NCBI GenBank assembly: GCA_937916405.1
Contig: CALFUF010000182.1
Coordinates: forward strand, 1 to 8,375
Direction: 5' to 3'
DNA length: 8,375 bases
DNA from: an uncultured Prevotella sp.
GTDB lineage: Bacteria > Bacteroidota > Bacteroidia > Bacteroidales > Bacteroidaceae
The notes under the pieces were generated by a model, which saw only the letters and a list, made by a program, of their open reading frames with translations, did not search any database and was not told the DNA's origin. Positions 5,902 to 8,375 of the stretch are shown here, in pieces. The stretch's first letter is position 1. Each line of letters opens with the position of its first letter. A program made the position numbers and the translations under genes.

Positions 5902-7174
5902 GGTCGCCTATCTCCTTTTGATAGGCTGGACTGTCTTCCTTGATAGTGAAGTTATAGAACAGGTTGTCGGTATCAAAGGTGACGAAGTGTTTCTCGCCCT
6001 GTACCTCACTCTTCGGCGTTTCCCATATCACATCGACAAACTCCTCTGAATCCCCTGGCTCTAAGGTCCTCAGGATGCAATTCTCAAAGAAAAAGTCGAC
6101 ACCATCACCCATAATCACATCTTCCTCATAACCTGTTATGAGGGTATTGTCGCAGACGATATTACTCTCAGCATCGAAACGCAGGGCGACTCCCCTGTCT
6201 GCGGAGAAGGGATAGAACTGGGCTAAGGTGCTGTGATTGATCTTCACGACGGAACCCATCACGTTCAGACAATCACCTAACGTATTGGTAATCCTGCAAC
6301 TATCCACTAATGCCGTTGACTCGTTGAGTTCCAATCCTGTTCCCTTGCAATTATGGATAGTGCATCGAAGAAGGGATATCGAAGCGTTCTGGTCGCAGGC
6401 AATACCTGTATAGCTGCTCCGTATCTCGCAGTCCTGGAACATGTTTACCTTGGAATCCTCCTTTATGAAGATCCCATTCCACTGTCCACTTACCCGATCG
6501 TAGGGCAGATAGGAGAACATACGGTCGAGACGGTCACCACGGAACAGACAGCTGTCTGCCTTGATAGTACCTTGTACCTCGATGCCCGCACCATCATGGA
6601 AATAGAGCTGGGCATGTGACAAGGTCAGCGTAGCGTCTTTCCTGACGACGATGCCTTTCTTGATAACGATGGGCTGACGCTCGTCAATGGTCATATCGCC
6701 ATCGACAATGAGTTCCTCGTCATAGAATATCGCTTTCCAGCTATAGGCACTCAGCTTGATGGGTTGCACCCTTCCGTTCTCCAACACAAACACCAGCTGG
6801 TCTTCAATCCGTTGAGGATCAGCCTGTTGAGTCTTTGGAGCCGTCAGCTCCACAAAGACACGGATGGAGTCGCCTTTGCGTATCTCAAAGTCATAAGCGA
6901 CAGAATCGACATAGTTGCCATCCACATTCACACGGAAACCAGATTGGGAGGGACGGGTAAGGTGAGCCTCGTTGATACGGATGCCAGAATTACATTTATT
7001 ATATACCCAGAAGTCGTAGGTACGGGTGGATGTCTGTGTAAAAACAGTGTCCATCGCCAGACTGTCGATGGAGAAATCTAATATAGCGGATGCGTCTGAC
7101 GAGAACTTATCGTTGTCAGAACAGCCTACGAACAACGTAGACAGGATGAGAAATAATAAAGGAATCCGTTTCAT
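5888..7174 (-). CDS. Predicted surface lipoprotein with right-handed beta-helix
   Basis: I start this protein at the ATG at 7174 (428 residues). This gives a compact lipoprotein signal, MKRIPLLFLILSTLFVGC, with the lipidated Cys at 18. The frame is open to an ATG at 7222, but that adds 16 polar residues before the signal and overlaps rubrerythrin. The residues after the Cys (SDNDK) resemble the acidic/serine export signal of Bacteroidetes surface lipoproteins, so an outer-leaflet position is likely. Residues to about 150 look like a beta-sandwich region. From about 155 to 380 the protein has repeated short strands with Asn/Asp turns (for example IEVQGTIKADSCLF, VVKINHSTLAQF), typical of parallel beta-helix proteins. 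No catalytic residues are recognisable, so polysaccharide binding or a structural role is only a guess. It follows rubrerythrin by 37 bp, with a terminator-like hairpin over its start, and converges on cdd with a 14-bp overlap. Confidence 0.82.
   Translation of the reverse strand: MKRIPLLFLILSTLFVGCSDNDKFSSDASAILDFSIDSLAMDTVFTQTSTRTYDFWVYNKCNSGIRINEAHLTRPSQSGFRVNVDGNYVDSVAYDFEIRKGDSIRVFVELTAPKTQQADPQRIEDQLVFVLENGRVQPIKLSAYSWKAIFYDEELIVDGDMTIDERQPIVIKKGIVVRKDATLTLSHAQLYFHDGAGIEVQGTIKADSCLFRGDRLDRMFSYLPYDRVSGQWNGIFIKEDSKVNMFQDCEIRSSYTGIACDQNASISLLRCTIHNCKGTGLELNESTALVDSCRITNTLGDCLNVMGSVVKINHSTLAQFYPFSADRGVALRFDAESNIVCDNTLITGYEEDVIMGDGVDFFFENCILRTLEPGDSEEFVDVIWETPKSEVQGEKHFVTFDTDNLFYNFTIKEDSPAYQKEIGDLRIL
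5906..5931 (+). terminator. Hairpin just after the cdd stop
   Basis: GCCTATC (5906-5912), a 7-nt loop and GATAGGC (5920-5926) form a perfect 7-bp stem starting 5 nt after the cdd stop. A further GTC/GAC pairing is possible with a 2-nt bulge. No clear T-tract follows, so it may be a weak or processing-type terminator. It lies inside the coding sequence of the opposite-strand lipoprotein. Confidence 0.4.
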
Positions 7175-7194
7175 CTGAAATAGAAACGGACTCC
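7151..7194 (-). terminator. Intrinsic terminator of rubrerythrin overlapping the lipoprotein start
   Basis: On the minus strand GGAGTCCGTTTC (7194-7183), a 10-nt loop and GAAACGGATTCC (7172-7161) pair over 12 positions, one of them G-U, followed by TTTATTATTT (7160-7151). The hairpin begins 17 nt after the rubrerythrin stop. The pairing is complete only in minus-strand RNA; the plus strand would have an A/C mismatch. The ATG of the beta-helix lipoprotein (7174-7172) sits where loop meets second arm, and the T-tract is signal-peptide coding sequence. A GGAG at the base of the first arm, 16 nt before the ATG, would also be sequestered. Confidence 0.72.
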
Positions 7195-7211
7195 TTGCTA
7201 TTTTATTGCTT

Positions 7212-7769
7212 TTATTTACCAAAATATCTCTTCAGCAAACCGGCAAAGCCTGCACCATGGCGAGCCTCGTCCTTAGCCATCTCATGAACGGTGTCATGGA
7301 TAGCGTCGAAACCAGCAGCTTTGGCATTCTTGGCAATACGGAACTTATCCTCACAAGCACCAGCCTCTGCGGCAGCACGCTTCTCCAAGTTGGTCTTGGT
7401 GTCCCAAACGCACTCACCCAACAGCTCTGCGAAACGGGAAGCATGGTCTGCCTCCTCGAAAGCATAACGCTTGAAAGCCTCGGCAATCTCAGGATAGCCC
7501 TCACGGTCTGCCTGACGAGCCATAGCGAGATACATACCGACCTCCCCACACTCACCATTGAAATGGTTGCGGAGGTCTTGGATCATCTCCTCACTGACAC
7601 CCTCGGGCTTACCGTCACCAATCTTATGAACGGTAGCGTAAGTCATATCAGCGTCATCTTTCAGTTCTGAGAACTTAGAAGCTGGAGCCTTACAGATGGG
7701 GCACTTCTCGGGAGCTGCATCGCCTTCGTAGATATATCCACAAACAGCGCAAATAAACTTTTTCTTCAT
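7212..7769 (-). CDS. Rubrerythrin with N-terminal rubredoxin domain (reverse order)
   Basis: A predicted non-haem diiron peroxidase that reduces hydrogen peroxide to water in the cytoplasm, with electrons arriving through its rubredoxin centre. The 185-residue product starts with a short rubredoxin-like domain (about 1-36) whose iron ligands are Cys7/Cys10 and Cys23/Cys26. A four-helix ferritin-like domain follows at about 55-185. Expected diiron ligands lie in GECGEVGMY (Glu73, Glu76), EEADH (Glu106, His109), around Glu135/Glu140, and in DEARH (Glu168, His171). Classical rubrerythrin has rubredoxin at the C terminus; this order is that of 'reverse rubrerythrin' as described in Clostridium. 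It has its own promoter, divergent from glyA, and is followed by a terminator-like hairpin. Induction by oxygen or peroxide is usual for the family; a palindrome in the leader is a possible control site. Confidence 0.93.
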   Translation of the reverse strand: MKKKFICAVCGYIYEGDAAPEKCPICKAPASKFSELKDDADMTYATVHKIGDGKPEGVSEEMIQDLRNHFNGECGEVGMYLAMARQADREGYPEIAEAFKRYAFEEADHASRFAELLGECVWDTKTNLEKRAAAEAGACEDKFRIAKNAKAAGFDAIHDTVHEMAKDEARHGAGFAGLLKRYFGK

Positions 7770-7777
7770 AATGTGTT

Positions 7778-7789
7778 TAATAATTATTA
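7778..7789. promoter_or_regulatory. 12-bp palindrome in the rubrerythrin leader
   Basis: TAATAATTATTA is a perfect palindrome 8 bp upstream of the rubrerythrin ATG, within the predicted 5' leader. Next to it, ATTAG-TCAG-CTAAT (7786-7799) forms a second small inverted repeat. Either could be an operator or affect ribosome access. The sequence is A/T-rich, so chance is not excluded and no regulator is named. Confidence 0.3.
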
Positions 7790-7813
7790 GTCAGCTAATT
7801 GAACTTTGGATGG

Positions 7814-7845
7814 CAAAATTAAGTAGATTAATCCATATAAACAAA
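7814..7845 (-). promoter_or_regulatory. Rubrerythrin promoter
   Basis: On the minus strand TTTG (7845-7842), a 20-bp spacer and TAATTTTG (7821-7814) match the Bacteroidetes -33/-7 consensus. The leader to the ATG at 7769 is about 38 nt. The stretch from 7846 to 7922, between this and the glyA promoter, is A/T-rich and I see no gene in it. Confidence 0.8.
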
Positions 7846-7922
7846 CATTCACTGCAATTTCGTCAAAATTTATACAATGTCTAAAATGTAGGCGGTTTGG
7901 AAATGAAAATTGATTAGAAAAG

Positions 7923-7952
7923 TTTGTAAATAACAAAAAATATGTAACTTTG
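7923..7952 (+). promoter_or_regulatory. glyA promoter
   Basis: TTTG at 7923-7926 and TAACTTTG at 7945-7952, 18 bp apart, match the -33/-7 consensus with a slightly short spacer. The leader to the ATG at 7992 is about 33 nt and A/T-rich. I see no riboswitch-like structure in it. Confidence 0.72.
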
Positions 7953-7991
7953 CAGCCCGAAAAACCACATATTATTAATATTGAGTTTAGC

Positions 7992-8375
7992 ATGGAAAGA
8001 GACAACACCATTTTCCAACTGATTGAGAAAGAGCATCAGCGCCAACTGAAAGGCATAGAGCTGATTGCCAGTGAAAACTTTGTAAGCGACCAGGTCATGC
8101 AGGCCATGGGTTCTTATCTTACAAACAAATATGCTGAGGGTTATCCCGGAAAGCGCTATTATGGTGGCTGCCAAGTAGTTGACGAGGTAGAGAACCTGGC
8201 TATTGAGCGCGTCTGCAAACTGTTTGATGCCGAATATGCCAATGTCCAGCCCCACTCCGGAGCACAGGCTAATGCTGCTGTCCTGCTGGCTGTGCTGCAG
8301 CCGGGGGACACTTTCATGGGACTCAATCTGGCTCATGGTGGTCATCTTTCTCACGGCTCGCTCGTCAACACCAGT
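7992..8375 (+). CDS. glyA: Serine hydroxymethyltransferase, 3' end beyond the window
   Basis: PLP enzyme that interconverts serine and glycine while loading one-carbon units onto tetrahydrofolate, in the cytoplasm. The first 128 codons are present of a family about 415-430 residues long. Diagnostic stretches are GIELIASENFVS (21-32), NKYAEGYPGKRYYGG (45-59), NVQPHSGAQAN (84-94) and the beginning of LNLAHGGHLSHG (111-122). The PLP-binding lysine lies further downstream, outside the window. The ATG follows a clear promoter and no other in-frame start gives the conserved N-terminus. It is divergent from rubrerythrin; the 222-bp gap holds both promoters, which do not overlap. No sign of truncation or frameshift in the visible part. 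Confidence 0.97.
   Translation, partial: MERDNTIFQLIEKEHQRQLKGIELIASENFVSDQVMQAMGSYLTNKYAEGYPGKRYYGGCQVVDEVENLAIERVCKLFDAEYANVQPHSGAQANAAVLLAVLQPGDTFMGLNLAHGGHLSHGSLVNTS

Noticed and set aside
7220..7247. A minus-strand promoter for the beta-helix lipoprotein inside the rubrerythrin 3' end
   Set aside because: The -7-like ATATTTTG is off by one from the consensus and the nearest TTTG is only about 17 bp away; too weak to list as a feature.
7206..7670. A 154-codon plus-strand open frame
   Set aside because: It is the antisense shadow of rubrerythrin, whose protein motifs are unambiguous.
7787..8011. A 74-codon minus-strand frame in the rubrerythrin-glyA gap
   Set aside because: It covers two predicted promoters, is A/T-rich, and has no start context or recognisable protein character.
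7914..8354. A 146-codon minus-strand open frame opposite glyA
   Set aside because: It is antisense to the conserved N-terminus of serine hydroxymethyltransferase and runs into promoter DNA; no family resemblance.

Overview
The window looks like chromosomal core sequence from a Bacteroidales anaerobe, most likely of the Prevotella/Segatella group. The evidence is protein character (Rnf genes in the order rseC-rnfB-rnfC-rnfD, GH73+LysM glucosaminidase, N-terminal-rubredoxin rubrerythrin, a lipoprotein with a CSDND start) and promoters. Four divergent upstream regions carry good matches to the Bacteroidetes sigma-ABfr promoter (TTTG/TTG about 20 bp before TAnnTTTG). I see no IS element, phage gene, CRISPR array, tRNA or rRNA.

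Left part (1-3586, minus strand): an RseC-family membrane protein followed by rnfB, rnfC and rnfD, with rnfD running off the left edge. The genes are tightly packed (31-bp gap, ATGA overlap, 2-bp gap) and should form one operon for the ion-translocating ferredoxin:NAD+ oxidoreductase. The C-terminal tail of RnfB is encoded by an exact 9-bp tandem repeat carrying eight CTAG sites.

Middle (3587-5901): a promoter drives an acidic protein of unknown function. It converges, with a 2-bp gap, on a two-gene minus-strand unit made of a secreted GH73 glucosaminidase with two LysM domains and a small lipoprotein. The glucosaminidase diverges from cytidine deaminase (cdd) across a 63-bp gap. In that gap the two promoters are interlocked inside a 36-bp element with perfect 8-bp inverted ends, so the -33 box of each abuts the -7 box of the other.

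Right part (5888-8375): a beta-helix lipoprotein on the minus strand overlaps the 3' end of cdd by 14 bp. It lies 37 bp downstream of a rubrerythrin gene. A 12-bp stem followed by a T-rich tract, with the shape of an intrinsic terminator for rubrerythrin, contains the preferred start codon and first codons of the lipoprotein. Rubrerythrin diverges from glyA (serine hydroxymethyltransferase), which runs off the right edge, and each has its own promoter.

The genes are mostly ordinary anaerobe housekeeping: energy conservation, peroxide defence, wall turnover, pyrimidine salvage and one-carbon metabolism. I found no clearly new multi-gene system. The points most worth a second look are the interlocked promoters, the terminator/start-codon overlap and the CTAG microsatellite.
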